A stretch of DNA of 64,000 nucleotides from Atlantibacter sp. RC6 (GTDB taxonomy: Bacteria; Pseudomonadota; Gammaproteobacteria; Enterobacterales; Enterobacteriaceae), in contig NZ_JACHZE010000001.1 of NCBI RefSeq assembly GCF_014193285.1, forward strand, positions 558,001-622,000, read 5' to 3'. This document shows, piece by piece, positions 27,141 through 36,125 of this stretch; within the stretch, counting starts at the first letter, position 1; the number at the start of each line of letters is the position of its first letter. A program made the translations under genes and the position numbers. Below the pieces are notes generated by a model. That model was not told the DNA's origin. It did not search any database and was given only the letters and a program-made list of their open reading frames with translations.

Positions 27141-27650
27141 ATGAACATCACTGCTCATTTAAATCGCTCAGTTACACCAATGCGCCCGGCAAAACCGCAT
27201 CCGGAATTTTCAACAGCCCCGGAGATGAAAGGCATGGTCAGTGAAATTGTTTACCAGGAAGATCAGCCCTGGATGACCCAGTGTGTTTTACTCCCTTTAT
27301 TGCAGCAGTTGGGTCAACAGTCGCGCTGGCTGTTATGGCTCACGCCTAACCAGCGTTTGAGCCGCTCCTGGCTCCAGGCCTCCGGCTTACCGCTAACTAA
27401 AGTCATGCAGGCAAGCCCAACGAATTCTTATACTACTGTCGACGCCATGCTTCGCGCGCTGCGTACTGGAAATTACAGTGTAGTGATCGGTTGGTTGTCG
27501 TATGAAATGAGTGATGAAGAGCATCAGGCGCTTTCAGAAGCGGCAGAAATGGGTAATGCGCTCTGCTTTATAATGCGCCCTTCGCGAGGGGGTAGTAACG
27601 GTACGAGACCACGTTCTGCGCTAAAAATTCATTCTGGTTTGTATCATTAA
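27141..27650 (+). CDS. sulA: SulA, SOS cell-division inhibitor
   Basis: Binds FtsZ and blocks Z-ring assembly while DNA damage is repaired. From [11 protein letters not shown] it has 169 residues, the E. coli length. The RecA-like fold core is visible in [22 protein letters not shown]. The protein ends KIHSGLYH; the terminal Tyr-His is the known Lon recognition tail. LexA control is shown by the operator 21 bases upstream. An upstream in-frame start at 27084 is rejected because it lies before the LexA box. Confidence 0.97.
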   Translation: MNITAHLNRSVTPMRPAKPHPEFSTAPEMKGMVSEIVYQEDQPWMTQCVLLPLLQQLGQQSRWLLWLTPNQRLSRSWLQASGLPLTKVMQASPTNSYTTVDAMLRALRTGNYSVVIGWLSYEMSDEEHQALSEAAEMGNALCFIMRPSRGGSNGTRPRSALKIHSGLYH

Positions 27651-28001
27651 GTAAATTTAAGAGAAATCCTGGTCTTATTTTTTGACCGTGACAGGTCTTT
27701 GTTCATTCGTGAAATTTACGCGGAATACGCGGGTTCCGCTCAGTTCCACTTATCATTGCTGGCTACAATTGCACCAGAAATGTTAACAAATATGTACGCA
27801 ACTCGTTTTTTTTCATATGCCTGACGGACTTCACACTTGTAAGTTTTCAACTACGTTGTAGACTTTACATCGCCAGGGTTGCTCATTAATAAACCGTACA
27901 GACGGTAGAGTGACAAGTTGAGCTATAACCCCGGTGAAGGATTTAACCGTGAACCCTGTAAAGTGGTTCATGGCCTTTTGGATGATAACGAGGCGCAAAA
28001 A
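27651..28001. promoter_or_regulatory. sulA-ompA intergenic region: ompA promoter and long leader
   Basis: This 351-bp gap contains no gene. A -35 TTGTAA (27837-27842) and -10 TAGACT (27859-27864) with 16-bp spacing place the ompA start near 27871. That leaves a leader of about 130 nt, as in E. coli, where the leader stabilises the mRNA. The end of the leader (GGATGATAACGAGGCGC) is the ribosome site, the usual target of the small RNA MicA. Confidence 0.7.
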
Positions 28002-29084
28002 ATGAAAAAGACAGCTATCGCGATTGCAGTGGCACTGGCTGGCTTCGCTACCGTAGCGCAAGCCGCACCGAAAGATAACACCTGGTATGCAGGTGGTAAA
28101 CTGGGCTGGTCTCAGTACCACGATACCGGTTTCTACGGTAATGGTTATGACAGCCGTATCGGTGACGGTCCGACTCACGAAAGCCAACTGGGCGCAGGTG
28201 CCTTTGGTGGTTACCAGGTTAACCCGTACGTTGGTTTCGAAATGGGTTACGACTGGTTAGGTCGTATGCCGTACAAAGGCGACACTAACAATGGCGCGTT
28301 CAAAGCTCAGGGCGTTCAGCTGACCGCTAAACTGGGTTATCCGGTAACTGACGATCTGGATATCTATACCCGTCTGGGTGGTATGGTATGGCGCGCTGAC
28401 TCTAAAGCCGCATACGACAACGGTGCTGGTGGTCGTCTGAAAGATCACGACACTGGCGTTTCTCCGGTATTCGCTGGTGGTGTTGAATGGGCTGTTACCC
28501 GCGACATCGCTACCCGTCTGGAATACCAGTGGGTTAACAACATCGGTGACGCAGGTACTGTAGGTACTCGTCCTGACAACGGCATGCTGAGCCTGGGCGT
28601 TTCTTACCGCTTCGGCCAATACGAAGCTCCGGCTCCGGTTGTAGCACCGGCTCCGGCTCCGGCTCCGGAAGTACAGACCAAGCACTTCACTCTGAAGTCT
28701 GACGTTCTGTTCAACTTCAACAAAGCCACTCTGAAACCGGAAGGCCAGCAGGCTCTGGATCAGATGTACACCCAGCTGAGCAACCTGGATCCGAAAGACG
28801 GTTCCGTAGTGGTTCTGGGCTTCACTGACCGTATCGGTTCTGACGCTTACAACCAGGGTCTGTCTGAGAAACGTGCTCAGTCCGTTGTTGATTACCTGAT
28901 CTCTAAAGGTATCCCGTCTGACAAGATCTCTGCACGTGGCATGGGCGAATCTAACCCGGTTACTGGCAGCACCTGTGACAACGTTAAACCGCGCGCTGCT
29001 CTGATCGACTGCCTGGCACCGGATCGTCGCGTAGAAATCGAAGTTAAAGGTATCAAAGACGTTGTAACTCAGCCGCAGGCTTAA
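28002..29084 (+). CDS. ompA: OmpA, outer-membrane porin and peptidoglycan anchor
   Basis: An abundant outer-membrane protein with an eight-strand beta barrel and a periplasmic domain that binds peptidoglycan. It has 360 residues including a 21-residue signal peptide ([21 protein letters not shown]). The barrel ends near [10 protein letters not shown]; a Pro-Ala hinge ([15 protein letters not shown]) leads to the OmpA-like domain with [11 protein letters not shown] and the peptidoglycan-contacting [13 protein letters not shown]. It is 14 residues longer than E. coli OmpA: about seven in loop 1, six in loop 3 and one at the hinge. The start is fixed by the signal peptide. Confidence 0.98.
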   Translation: MKKTAIAIAVALAGFATVAQAAPKDNTWYAGGKLGWSQYHDTGFYGNGYDSRIGDGPTHESQLGAGAFGGYQVNPYVGFEMGYDWLGRMPYKGDTNNGAFKAQGVQLTAKLGYPVTDDLDIYTRLGGMVWRADSKAAYDNGAGGRLKDHDTGVSPVFAGGVEWAVTRDIATRLEYQWVNNIGDAGTVGTRPDNGMLSLGVSYRFGQYEAPAPVVAPAPAPAPEVQTKHFTLKSDVLFNFNKATLKPEGQQALDQMYTQLSNLDPKDGSVVVLGFTDRIGSDAYNQGLSEKRAQSVVDYLISKGIPSDKISARGMGESNPVTGSTCDNVKPRAALIDCLAPDRRVEIEVKGIKDVVTQPQA

Positions 29085-29096
29085 GTTACCGTTATG

Positions 29097-29125
29097 AAAA
29101 AACCCCGCATTGCGGGGTTTTTTTT
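29097..29125 (+). terminator. Terminator of ompA
   Basis: CCCCGC and GCGGGG with a flanking A-run and T-run form the stem around an ATT loop, followed by eight T. Confidence 0.93.
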
Positions 29126-29175
29126 CGCCTGTCGTTGGTAACGGAACAGCGGCAATCAGCTAAATAAAGAGCGGC

Positions 29176-29631
29176 TTACTCCCCTTTACCCAGCAAGGCT
29201 TCGATATCCTGCTTGAGCGTCGACATCTGGCTGGCATATTTCTCTTTACGCTCGGCATCTTCAATTAGTTGCACGATGGTTTCGGAAAGCGTGCTGCCCC
29301 TGCGCTGCGCCAGGCCAGCTAAACGCTGCCAGACCATATATTCCAGATCGATAGACTTTTTGCGGGTGTGCTGATGCTCCGCATTAAAATGACGCTTGCG
29401 CCGGGCCCGAATCGTCTGCTTCATGCGGTTAATCAGTTCGGGATTGATGTGCGCATCTATCCAGTCTGCAACCTGGACAGGTTCATTTTCCATGTTGAGT
29501 AAGAGGTCAACTGCCTCTTTGGCCGCGCTGGCTTCAATATAACGGGTAATCAGCTCGCCTTCGCGATGCTTCTTCACCAGATATTTCCATTTCCAGCCGC
29601 TTTCGAGATTTTCCAATTGTTGGTATTTCAT
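29176..29631 (-). CDS. matP: MatP, Ter macrodomain organiser
   Basis: Binds matS sites in the terminus macrodomain, displaces MukBEF there and links Ter to the divisome through ZapB. It has 151 residues (E. coli 150). The N-terminal four-helix bundle ([24 protein letters not shown]), the ribbon-helix-helix DNA-binding segment ([30 protein letters not shown]) and a C-terminal coiled coil are visible. Its partner-antagonist MukBEF is encoded later in the same window. Confidence 0.97.
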   Translation of the reverse strand: MKYQQLENLESGWKWKYLVKKHREGELITRYIEASAAKEAVDLLLNMENEPVQVADWIDAHINPELINRMKQTIRARRKRHFNAEHQHTRKKSIDLEYMVWQRLAGLAQRRGSTLSETIVQLIEDAERKEKYASQMSTLKQDIEALLGKGE

Positions 29632-29813
29632 TGTGATCTCAGGGTGACCGTATAACTCACTTCAGAATAACAGTTTTTTGCCAATTCGCTGAATTGAAAT
29701 CGTCGCCTGTGATTCTCGGTTCGATTCTCCCGGCCAAATGCTTGATTACGGGTGTGTCCTGTGTGCCATTACGCTATAATCGCGCCTTTAACCTCTACCT
29801 TAAAAAAGCGACT

Positions 29814-31574
29814 TTGACCATTAATAAACTTTCATGGCGTGCTCTGGTTGCCGATACCGATCGGTACCTTGAACTGTTTGCGCAGCCACAAACGGACCCC
29901 GATTCGCCGCTCGACATTCAAGCCATCCAGCCCCGTTTATGCTTTGGCCTTGAACAGTTGATTCACCCTTATTCCTCTTCGGCGTTTATGCTCGTCAGAG
30001 CGCCAGAAGAAAAAGATTATCTCGATACCGTCGCTGACTATTTGCGGGAAAATAGCCCTGCAGCCGATCAACTGTTTGGCGGCCGTTATTCGATTGAAAA
30101 CCATACCGTTACGCTGCACCCTGCCGTTAGCGCTGAAGATCCGTTTACCAGCGCCGGTGAAATTGTGTCTGCCGACTGGGTCGAAACGGAGCAGTTGTTT
30201 GGGTGCGTACGCCAGCTCGGCGAGAAAGTGACGTTACAACCCGGCCTGATTCATCAGGCTAACGGCGGCGTGCTCATCCTCTCCCTGCGAGCGCTGCTTT
30301 CCCAGCCACTGCTGTGGCTACGATTAAAGCATATGGTTGAGCGTAACCGCTTCGACTGGTTCTCCCAGGACGAATCGCGTCCGCTGCCGGTTTCGGTGCC
30401 CTCTTTGCCCCTGCAATTGAAAGTGGTGCTGGTAGGCGATCGCGAATCGCTGGCTGATTTTCAGGAGATGGAGCCGGAACTGAGTTCGCTCGCCATTTAC
30501 AGTGAGTTTGAAGATAACCTTCAGGCCACGGATGAAGAATCCATGAGCCTGTGGCTGCAATGGGTATTGCATATCAGCGCAACCCATCAGCTACCGTCGC
30601 CTGATGCCAGCGCCTGGCCCATCCTGATCCGCGAAGCAACGCGTTATACTCAGGATCAGGAAACGCTGCCACTTTACCCTTCGTGGATTTTGCGCCAGCT
30701 GCGTGAAGTCTCACCGCTGTGCGATGGCGAAACCTTTAATGCCGAACAATTTGCCTCAATGCTTGAACAACGGGCCTGGCGTGAAGGTTTCCTCGCAGAA
30801 CGTATGCAGGATGAAATCCTGCTCGACCAAATTCTGGTTGAAACCGAAGGCGACCGCGTCGGTCAAATCAACGCCCTGTCGGTGATTGAGTTTCCGGGCC
30901 ACCCGCGCGCTTTCGGCGAGCCTTCGCGCATTAGCTGCGTGGTGCATATTGGCGATGGCGAGTTTATTGATATTGAACGCAAAGCCGAACTGGGCGGAAA
31001 TATCCATGCTAAAGGCATGATGATTATGCAGGCTTTTTTGATGTCGGAATTGCAGCTTGAGCAGCAAATTCCCTTTTCCGCCTCGCTGACCTTTGAACAA
31101 TCTTACAGCGAAGTGGATGGCGATAGCGCGTCAATGGCCGAGCTGTGCGCGTTAATCAGCGCGCTGGCGGATGTGCCGGTACATCAAAATATGGCCATCA
31201 CCGGATCAGTAGACCAGTTTGGCCGGGCGCAGCCTGTTGGCGGTCTTAACGAAAAAATCGAAGGATTTTTTGAGATTTGCCAGAGCCGGGAATTAACGGG
31301 GAATCAGGGCGTGATTATTCCATCGGCTAACGTGCGGCATCTTTCGCTGTCGCAGCCTTTACTGGATGCGGTAGAGAATGAACGCTTCTTTATTTGGGCA
31401 GTGGACGACGTCATGGATGCTTTGCCGCTGCTGACCGGCCTGCCCTGGGACGGCGAAGGGCAAACGACATTGATTCAAACAATCCAGGAACGCATTGCAC
31501 AAGCGACTCAGCAGGAAGGAAGAAACCGTTATCCCTGGCCTCTGGGCTGGCTTAACTGGTTCAACCACAACTGA
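29814..31574 (+). CDS. ycbZ: YcbZ/LonH, Lon-type protease-domain protein
   Basis: A predicted ATP-dependent protease of the Lon family. The TTG at 29814 (TINKLSWRALV) gives 586 residues, exactly the E. coli length; upstream in-frame codons show no family likeness. The N-terminal part resembles a degenerate AAA region without a clear Walker A. The C-terminal third is a Lon S16 domain with the Ser-Lys dyad: the serine in SEVDGDSASMAELCAL and the lysine in GGLNEKIEGFFE. A TATAAT is present at 29775-29780. Substrates are not known. Its stop codon overlaps the FadR site for fabA. Confidence 0.93.
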   Translation: MTINKLSWRALVADTDRYLELFAQPQTDPDSPLDIQAIQPRLCFGLEQLIHPYSSSAFMLVRAPEEKDYLDTVADYLRENSPAADQLFGGRYSIENHTVTLHPAVSAEDPFTSAGEIVSADWVETEQLFGCVRQLGEKVTLQPGLIHQANGGVLILSLRALLSQPLLWLRLKHMVERNRFDWFSQDESRPLPVSVPSLPLQLKVVLVGDRESLADFQEMEPELSSLAIYSEFEDNLQATDEESMSLWLQWVLHISATHQLPSPDASAWPILIREATRYTQDQETLPLYPSWILRQLREVSPLCDGETFNAEQFASMLEQRAWREGFLAERMQDEILLDQILVETEGDRVGQINALSVIEFPGHPRAFGEPSRISCVVHIGDGEFIDIERKAELGGNIHAKGMMIMQAFLMSELQLEQQIPFSASLTFEQSYSEVDGDSASMAELCALISALADVPVHQNMAITGSVDQFGRAQPVGGLNEKIEGFFEICQSRELTGNQGVIIPSANVRHLSLSQPLLDAVENERFFIWAVDDVMDALPLLTGLPWDGEGQTTLIQTIQERIAQATQQEGRNRYPWPLGWLNWFNHN

Positions 31575-31609
31575 TCGGACTTGTTCAGCGTACACGTGTT
31601 AGCTAACCT
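31570..31609 (+). promoter_or_regulatory. fabA promoter with FadR and FabR sites
   Basis: -35 TTGTTC (31581-31586) and -10 TAACCT (31604-31609) are 17 bp apart. A FadR-like site, ACTGATCGGACTTGTTC, spans 31570-31586 and covers the -35. A FabR-like palindrome, AGCGTACACGTGTTAGCT, fills the spacer at 31587-31604. In E. coli FadR activates and FabR represses fabA. Confidence 0.82.
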
Positions 31610-31642
31610 GCGTGCTTCACTAAAATAAGGCTTACTGAGAAC

Positions 31643-32161
31643 ATGGTAGATAAACGCGAATCCTATACGAAAGAAGACCTTCTTGCTTCCAGCCGTGGCG
31701 AACTGTTTGGCGCTAAAGGCCCGCAGTTACCCGCACCGAACATGTTGATGATGGACCGCGTCGTCAAGATGACCGAAACCGGCGGCAATTTCGATAAAGG
31801 CTATGTCGAAGCAGAGCTGGATATCAATCCGGACCTGTGGTTCTTCGGTTGCCACTTTATTGGCGACCCGGTAATGCCTGGCTGTCTGGGCCTTGATGCG
31901 ATGTGGCAACTGGTTGGGTTCTACCTGGGCTGGCTGGGTGGCGAAGGCAAAGGCCGCGCGCTGGGTGTAGGCGAAGTGAAATTTACCGGCCAGGTTCTGC
32001 CGACGGCGAAGAAAGTGACCTACCGTATCCACTTTAAGCGTGTGGTAAACCGTCGTTTGATTATGGGTCTGGCCGATGGTGAAGTGCTGGTTGATGGCCG
32101 CGTAATCTATACCGCTAATGATCTGAAAGTGGGGCTTTTCCAGGATACGTCTACGTTCTGA
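31643..32161 (+). CDS. fabA: FabA, 3-hydroxydecanoyl-ACP dehydratase/isomerase
   Basis: Dehydrates 3-hydroxydecanoyl-ACP and isomerises trans-2- to cis-3-decenoyl-ACP, the branch point for unsaturated fatty acids. It has 172 residues, the E. coli length, with a single hot-dog fold. The catalytic His71 is in [15 protein letters not shown] and Asp85 in CLGLDAMWQ. The upstream FadR and FabR sites show fatty-acid-responsive control. Confidence 0.98.
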   Translation: MVDKRESYTKEDLLASSRGELFGAKGPQLPAPNMLMMDRVVKMTETGGNFDKGYVEAELDINPDLWFFGCHFIGDPVMPGCLGLDAMWQLVGFYLGWLGGEGKGRALGVGEVKFTGQVLPTAKKVTYRIHFKRVVNRRLIMGLADGEVLVDGRVIYTANDLKVGLFQDTSTF

Positions 32162-32181
32162 TTACTGGTCCCCTGTAAGGC

Positions 32182-32206
32182 GAAACCTCCGCGCTGCGGA
32201 GGTTTC
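32182..32206. terminator. Hairpin between fabA and rmf
   Basis: GAAACCTCCGC and GCGGAGGTTTC form a perfect 11-bp stem around a three-base loop. It can act for fabA and for the convergent rmf, although the T-tract is short on both sides. Confidence 0.8.
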
Positions 32207-32225
32207 TATGTCTAAAGAGACAGTG

Positions 32226-32393
32226 TTATGCGATTAACACTTTGACCTCCATGGCTTCTCGCCAGCCTCCAAGCCAATAAGATCGCTGATTAACAGCCTG
32301 ATAAGGACACATTTCTTTTGGTCGTCCGGTCATACCTGCTTGATAACCGCGTTGATGTGCCCGTTCCAGGCGATCTCGTTTTTGTCTCTTCAT
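32226..32393 (-). CDS. rmf: RMF, ribosome modulation factor
   Basis: A 55-residue basic protein that dimerises 70S ribosomes into inactive 100S particles in stationary phase. The reading frame MKRQKRDRLERAHQRGYQAG, then KEMCPYQ and WLGGWREAM, matches E. coli RMF in length and sequence, with small changes at the C terminus (EVKVLIA). It is too short for many gene finders. It lies between fabA (convergent) and the pqi operon, as in E. coli. Confidence 0.97.
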   Translation of the reverse strand: MKRQKRDRLERAHQRGYQAGMTGRPKEMCPYQAVNQRSYWLGGWREAMEVKVLIA

Positions 32394-32439
32394 GCCTCGT
32401 TTCCCTCATCTTTGTTTCTGCTGGAAATGAAAACAGTGA

Positions 32440-32493
32440 TGAGCAAATGCTCAATCACGACTAAGCAATAACGCGAAACCATTCACTCGTCAA
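32440..32493 (-). promoter_or_regulatory. rmf promoter and leader palindrome
   Basis: On the minus strand, -35 TTGACG (32488-32493) is 17 bp from -10 TATTGC (32465-32470). Transcription would start near 32458, so the 14-bp palindrome TGAGCAAATGCTCA at 32440-32453, flanked by further imperfect pairing, would form a hairpin at the 5' end of the mRNA, about 50 nt before the RMF start. Confidence 0.6.
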
Positions 32494-32585
32494 CGCGCAA
32501 AATTCACGCCAATGTCATATTTGTGAGCTATACGAAGGCAAAAAATTACAAATTGATTTAAATGCCTTTTTTATCTTGTTGGTAT

Positions 32586-32628
32586 CAAAAGAAAAGCCGC
32601 TGCAGGCCTGTACAGACTTACAGCGGCT
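32586..32628 (-). terminator. Terminator of the pqi operon
   Basis: On the minus strand AGCCGCTG and CAGCGGCT form an 8-bp stem with an 18-base loop, followed by TTTCTTTT. Confidence 0.8.
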
Positions 32629-32647
32629 AAAATTTACACAAAAGTTT

Positions 32648-33214
32648 TTAGGGAAGTCGTTTAATTTCTGCCGCTATACTCTGCGCTTCCTGCTGCCAGG
32701 CCTGACCTAAGGCTTTGACCATGGCGTCATAGCCGTCCTGCTGCTGTTTTAACTCGATGTTAAACGGACGTTTTACCAGCTCGCCCTGGTTATTGAGCAG
32801 CCACTCACCGCTGACAATCACCCGGCCATCGTAACGGCCATGGAATCCTGTGACGTTAACGTTCAACACCTGCTGCTCGCTGCCCAACGGCGTTGAGGAA
32901 ACCACCCAGCCAGGCAGTTGACTGCTCAGGTTTGCCACCAGCGTATTACGCAACTGCTGATCCAGCGGGCTGGCCCACAGGTTGCTGTTGGCGATATTGA
33001 ACTGCACATCGGTGGTTTGATACACCACCCCGTTACCGGCCAGATAATCCGGAATAGTCACCTGCTCCACCCACAGAAGCTGCCGCCCCTGGCTGGTGGT
33101 CTGGCTGCTCAGAGCCTGCGCCCCGGCGGGCAGCTGATAATACGTTTTTCCATCGTCGCTGCTGCTGCAGGCGCTAAGCAGCGCCGCAATCAGAACCGGA
33201 AGCCACTTTCTCAT
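32648..33214 (-). CDS. pqiC: PqiC, outer-membrane lipoprotein of the Pqi system
   Basis: A lipoprotein (formerly YmbA, DUF330/ABC-type auxiliary family) that completes the PqiABC lipid-transport bridge in the periplasm. It has 188 residues. The lipobox LLSACSS places the acylated Cys at residue 16. The stop and start codons overlap with pqiB by four bases, and a terminator follows. Expression in E. coli is linked to SoxRS and stationary phase. Confidence 0.95.
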   Translation of the reverse strand: MRKWLPVLIAALLSACSSSDDGKTYYQLPAGAQALSSQTTSQGRQLLWVEQVTIPDYLAGNGVVYQTTDVQFNIANSNLWASPLDQQLRNTLVANLSSQLPGWVVSSTPLGSEQQVLNVNVTGFHGRYDGRVIVSGEWLLNNQGELVKRPFNIELKQQQDGYDAMVKALGQAWQQEAQSIAAEIKRLP

Positions 33215-34851
33215 TCTTTCGCCCTCTTCGGCTGTGGATCTTTTTTATCCTTCGCTTCAAACACCAGCGCGTTGCTCTTATCGTTCAGGGTACGCAATAC
33301 CGGCTGTAGCTCACGCAAGACCTGATCGAGACGCTGCATATCCGCCACCATCTTGTTATAGGCCGCAGAACCCGGCTGGAAGCCCTGCATACTGCGGTTA
33401 AGTTCACGCAGCGTGCCCTGCATATCCGCAGGCAACTGCTGCATCGATTTGCTGGCGGTCAGTTGGTTCAGGTTGTTCAACGTCTGCTGCAGGCGCTGCA
33501 TGGTACGCTGGCTCTCGTTCAACGTATTGGTTGCCTGTTGAATCATCGGGTTAAGCGGCAGATTGTTGATTTTGTCGAGGGTTTCCAGCAGGCGCTGCTG
33601 AATTTGCGCCAGCCCGCCACTGACGGACGGAATAATCGAGTAGCCGCCGAAGCTGCGCATACCCGACATCGCAGGCGCTTTTGGATAGAAATCGAGATCC
33701 ATATACAGCGCGCCGGTCACCAGGTTGCCGGTTTTCAGCGAGGCGCGCAAACCGCGCGCTACCAGATCCTGCAAATGCGCGCCGATTTTCGGGCTCTCGC
33801 CCAGCTGGTTTTCCAGACGCTCAGGCTCAATACGAATCAGCACCGGGATACGATAATCAGTACTTAGTGCCTGGCGGAGTCCGGGCACAAAGTACGGTGC
33901 CTGCGCCACGGTCCCCAGACGAATACCCCGGAATTCAACCGGCGCGCCGGGCTGTAACCCGCGAATCGAGTCATTGAAGAACACTAAGTAATCAATATGT
34001 TCGGTGTACAACGAATCCTGAATGCTTTTTTGATCGTCATACAGTTTAAAAGCCGTTTTCTCGGTGATCGGTTGACCGAGTTCCCAGCCGTCAGGGATAT
34101 CGAAGCTCACCCCGCCGCTGAACAGCGTGGTCAATGACCCCATCTCCACGCGCATGCCCGCCGAGGTTAAATCCACGGCGATCCCGCTGTCTTTCCAGAA
34201 GCGTACATTGCTGGTGACCAGCCGGTCATAGGGCGCATTAACAAACAGTTGATAACTGATGGTGCGTTTTTGGGTATCAAAGGTGCTGGTCTCCACCGAC
34301 CCGACGCGATAGCCGCGGAACAGCACCGGATCGCCCGGCGACAATTGCCCCGCTTTTTTACTGTCCAGCACCACGCGGATACCTTTTGCATCAGGCGGTG
34401 CCAGCGGCGGCGCATCCAGCAGTTTATATTCATCCGGCACCGCGCCTTTTGTGCCCGGTTTGAGTTCAATATAAGCCCCGGAGAACAACGTGTTGAGCCC
34501 GCTCACGCCTTCTCTGCCGATTTGCGGTTTCACCACCCAGAACACGGAATCCTGATGCAGCAGTTTTTCCATCCCGGCATTTAAGCGCGCTTTGATCTCC
34601 ACATGCAGCAGATCGTCGGAAAGCACTGCGCTTTCAACCACGCCCACATCCACGCTGCGGCTTTTGATGGTGGTTTTCCCGCCCTCAATACCTTCGGCGT
34701 TAGTCGTGATCAGCGTAACTTCCGGCCCCTGATGGCTGTAGTGGTAAAATAAAATCCATGCGCCGATCAGCGCCGTGACGATAGGGAATATCCAGACCGG
34801 CGACCAGTTCCTGACCTTGCGCACCTGCGCTTCCCCGTTAGGCTTTTCCAT
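33211..34851 (-). CDS. pqiB: PqiB, MCE-domain protein spanning the periplasm
   Basis: An MCE (mammalian cell entry) protein that in E. coli forms a hexameric syringe-like tube for lipid movement between membranes. It has 546 residues, as in E. coli. One N-terminal transmembrane helix (WIFPIVTALIGAWILFYHY) anchors three MCE domains, seen as repeats beginning VTLITTNAEGIEGGKT, KGIRVVLDSKKAGQLSPGDPV and DYLVFFNDSIRGLQPGAPVEF. A long C-terminal coiled coil (ESQRTMQRLQQTLNNLNQL) follows. It overlaps pqiA by 14 bases. Confidence 0.97.
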   Translation of the reverse strand: MEKPNGEAQVRKVRNWSPVWIFPIVTALIGAWILFYHYSHQGPEVTLITTNAEGIEGGKTTIKSRSVDVGVVESAVLSDDLLHVEIKARLNAGMEKLLHQDSVFWVVKPQIGREGVSGLNTLFSGAYIELKPGTKGAVPDEYKLLDAPPLAPPDAKGIRVVLDSKKAGQLSPGDPVLFRGYRVGSVETSTFDTQKRTISYQLFVNAPYDRLVTSNVRFWKDSGIAVDLTSAGMRVEMGSLTTLFSGGVSFDIPDGWELGQPITEKTAFKLYDDQKSIQDSLYTEHIDYLVFFNDSIRGLQPGAPVEFRGIRLGTVAQAPYFVPGLRQALSTDYRIPVLIRIEPERLENQLGESPKIGAHLQDLVARGLRASLKTGNLVTGALYMDLDFYPKAPAMSGMRSFGGYSIIPSVSGGLAQIQQRLLETLDKINNLPLNPMIQQATNTLNESQRTMQRLQQTLNNLNQLTASKSMQQLPADMQGTLRELNRSMQGFQPGSAAYNKMVADMQRLDQVLRELQPVLRTLNDKSNALVFEAKDKKDPQPKRAKE

Positions 34852-36109
34852 GTTCCGATGACTCCTTATGGCTCAATTCAGGCTCGCGATCCCAGGACAA
34901 ACGTGGGTCAAAGGTCATCGCAGCGAACATTGTAATAATGACAACCAGCGCAAACATCACTGCGCCGATAGCAGGATAAATGCTCATTAAGGCTCCCATA
35001 CGCACCAGCGCCGACAGTACGGCAATAACAAACACATCAATCATGGACCAGCGCCCGACAAACTCGACGACCTCGTAAATCAGGTGCATGCGTTCGCTAT
35101 CGCGTTGGCCGTGGCCTTTGGCATCCCAGCACAGCCAGGCGATAGCAATCATTTTTAACGTCGGAACCAGAATACTGGCGATGAAAATCACCAGCGCGAC
35201 CGGGTACGACCCCTCACTCCAGAGCAATATCACCCCGGCCAGGATCGTCGACGGCATTTTATCGCCGAGCAGATCGGTGATCATAATCGGCAAAATATTG
35301 GCGGGCAGATAAAGAATGATGGCGGTAAACAGCAGCGCCAGCGTCCATTGCAGGCTGTTCTTGCGCCGCACGTGACCGCGCGTCTCACAGCGTGGACAGC
35401 GGATAGTTTCAGCGGGCAGGATAGCGGTGCAGCAGGAGCATGACCGCAGCCCCTGACGGATACCCGGCACGCCGACGCGCGGCGGAGTTGCCAGCGTTGG
35501 CATCGGCGCTAAGTCATCCCACAGCCAGCGGCGGTCCACGCACTGGAAGGCGCGCAGTTGCAGTAGGCAAAACAGACACCAGGGAATAAAACTGCTGCCA
35601 ACGCCGATATCGCCATAAGCCATCAGTTTTACGAAGCTCACCAGCACCCCGGCGAGGAAAATCTCCGCCATTCCCCAGCTTTTAAGATTAAACAGAATGC
35701 GCGCCATGGCCCGTTTCAGGTTCTCAGGCAAGGCGGCGCGATTGACCAGCAGCAGGATCGTCACCAGGCAAAACGCCGGCACCAACTGGACAAACAACAT
35801 AAAAAAGGTGCCCAGGCTGGCGTAATCTTGCGAAAACATCACGCCAGGGATTTCCAGCAGCGTGACCTCGCTGGTGATACCCGCAACCTTCATATTGACG
35901 AAGGGGAAAAGATTGGAGAGCAGCAGCATAAACAGCGCCGCCAGCGCATAGGCGGTAGGCCGCTGGCGCGGCGCGGCCCACTGTGTTGTTAAGGTTGTGC
36001 CGCAGCGTGGACAGTTGGCCTTATGGCCCTCTTCCAGCTTTGGCAATAACACCAGCATGTCGCATTGCGGGCACAGAATATGTTTCGCTGCATGGTGCTG
36101 TTCACACAT
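34838..36109 (-). CDS. pqiA: PqiA, inner-membrane component of the Pqi system
   Basis: An integral membrane protein with two PqiA domains, inferred to feed lipids to or from the PqiB tube. From MCEQHHAAKHILCPQC it has 423 residues (E. coli 417). Each half starts with a zinc-ribbon-like pair of CxxC motifs (CPQC and CPRC; CSCC and CPRC) followed by about four helices. The ATG at 36109 is chosen for its GGGAGG ribosome site; eight upstream in-frame codons overlap the end of uup's spacer. It lies 16 bp after uup. Confidence 0.96.
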   Translation of the reverse strand: MCEQHHAAKHILCPQCDMLVLLPKLEEGHKANCPRCGTTLTTQWAAPRQRPTAYALAALFMLLLSNLFPFVNMKVAGITSEVTLLEIPGVMFSQDYASLGTFFMLFVQLVPAFCLVTILLLVNRAALPENLKRAMARILFNLKSWGMAEIFLAGVLVSFVKLMAYGDIGVGSSFIPWCLFCLLQLRAFQCVDRRWLWDDLAPMPTLATPPRVGVPGIRQGLRSCSCCTAILPAETIRCPRCETRGHVRRKNSLQWTLALLFTAIILYLPANILPIMITDLLGDKMPSTILAGVILLWSEGSYPVALVIFIASILVPTLKMIAIAWLCWDAKGHGQRDSERMHLIYEVVEFVGRWSMIDVFVIAVLSALVRMGALMSIYPAIGAVMFALVVIITMFAAMTFDPRLSWDREPELSHKESSEHGKA

Positions 36110-36125
36110 GCCGCCCTCCCTTTGG

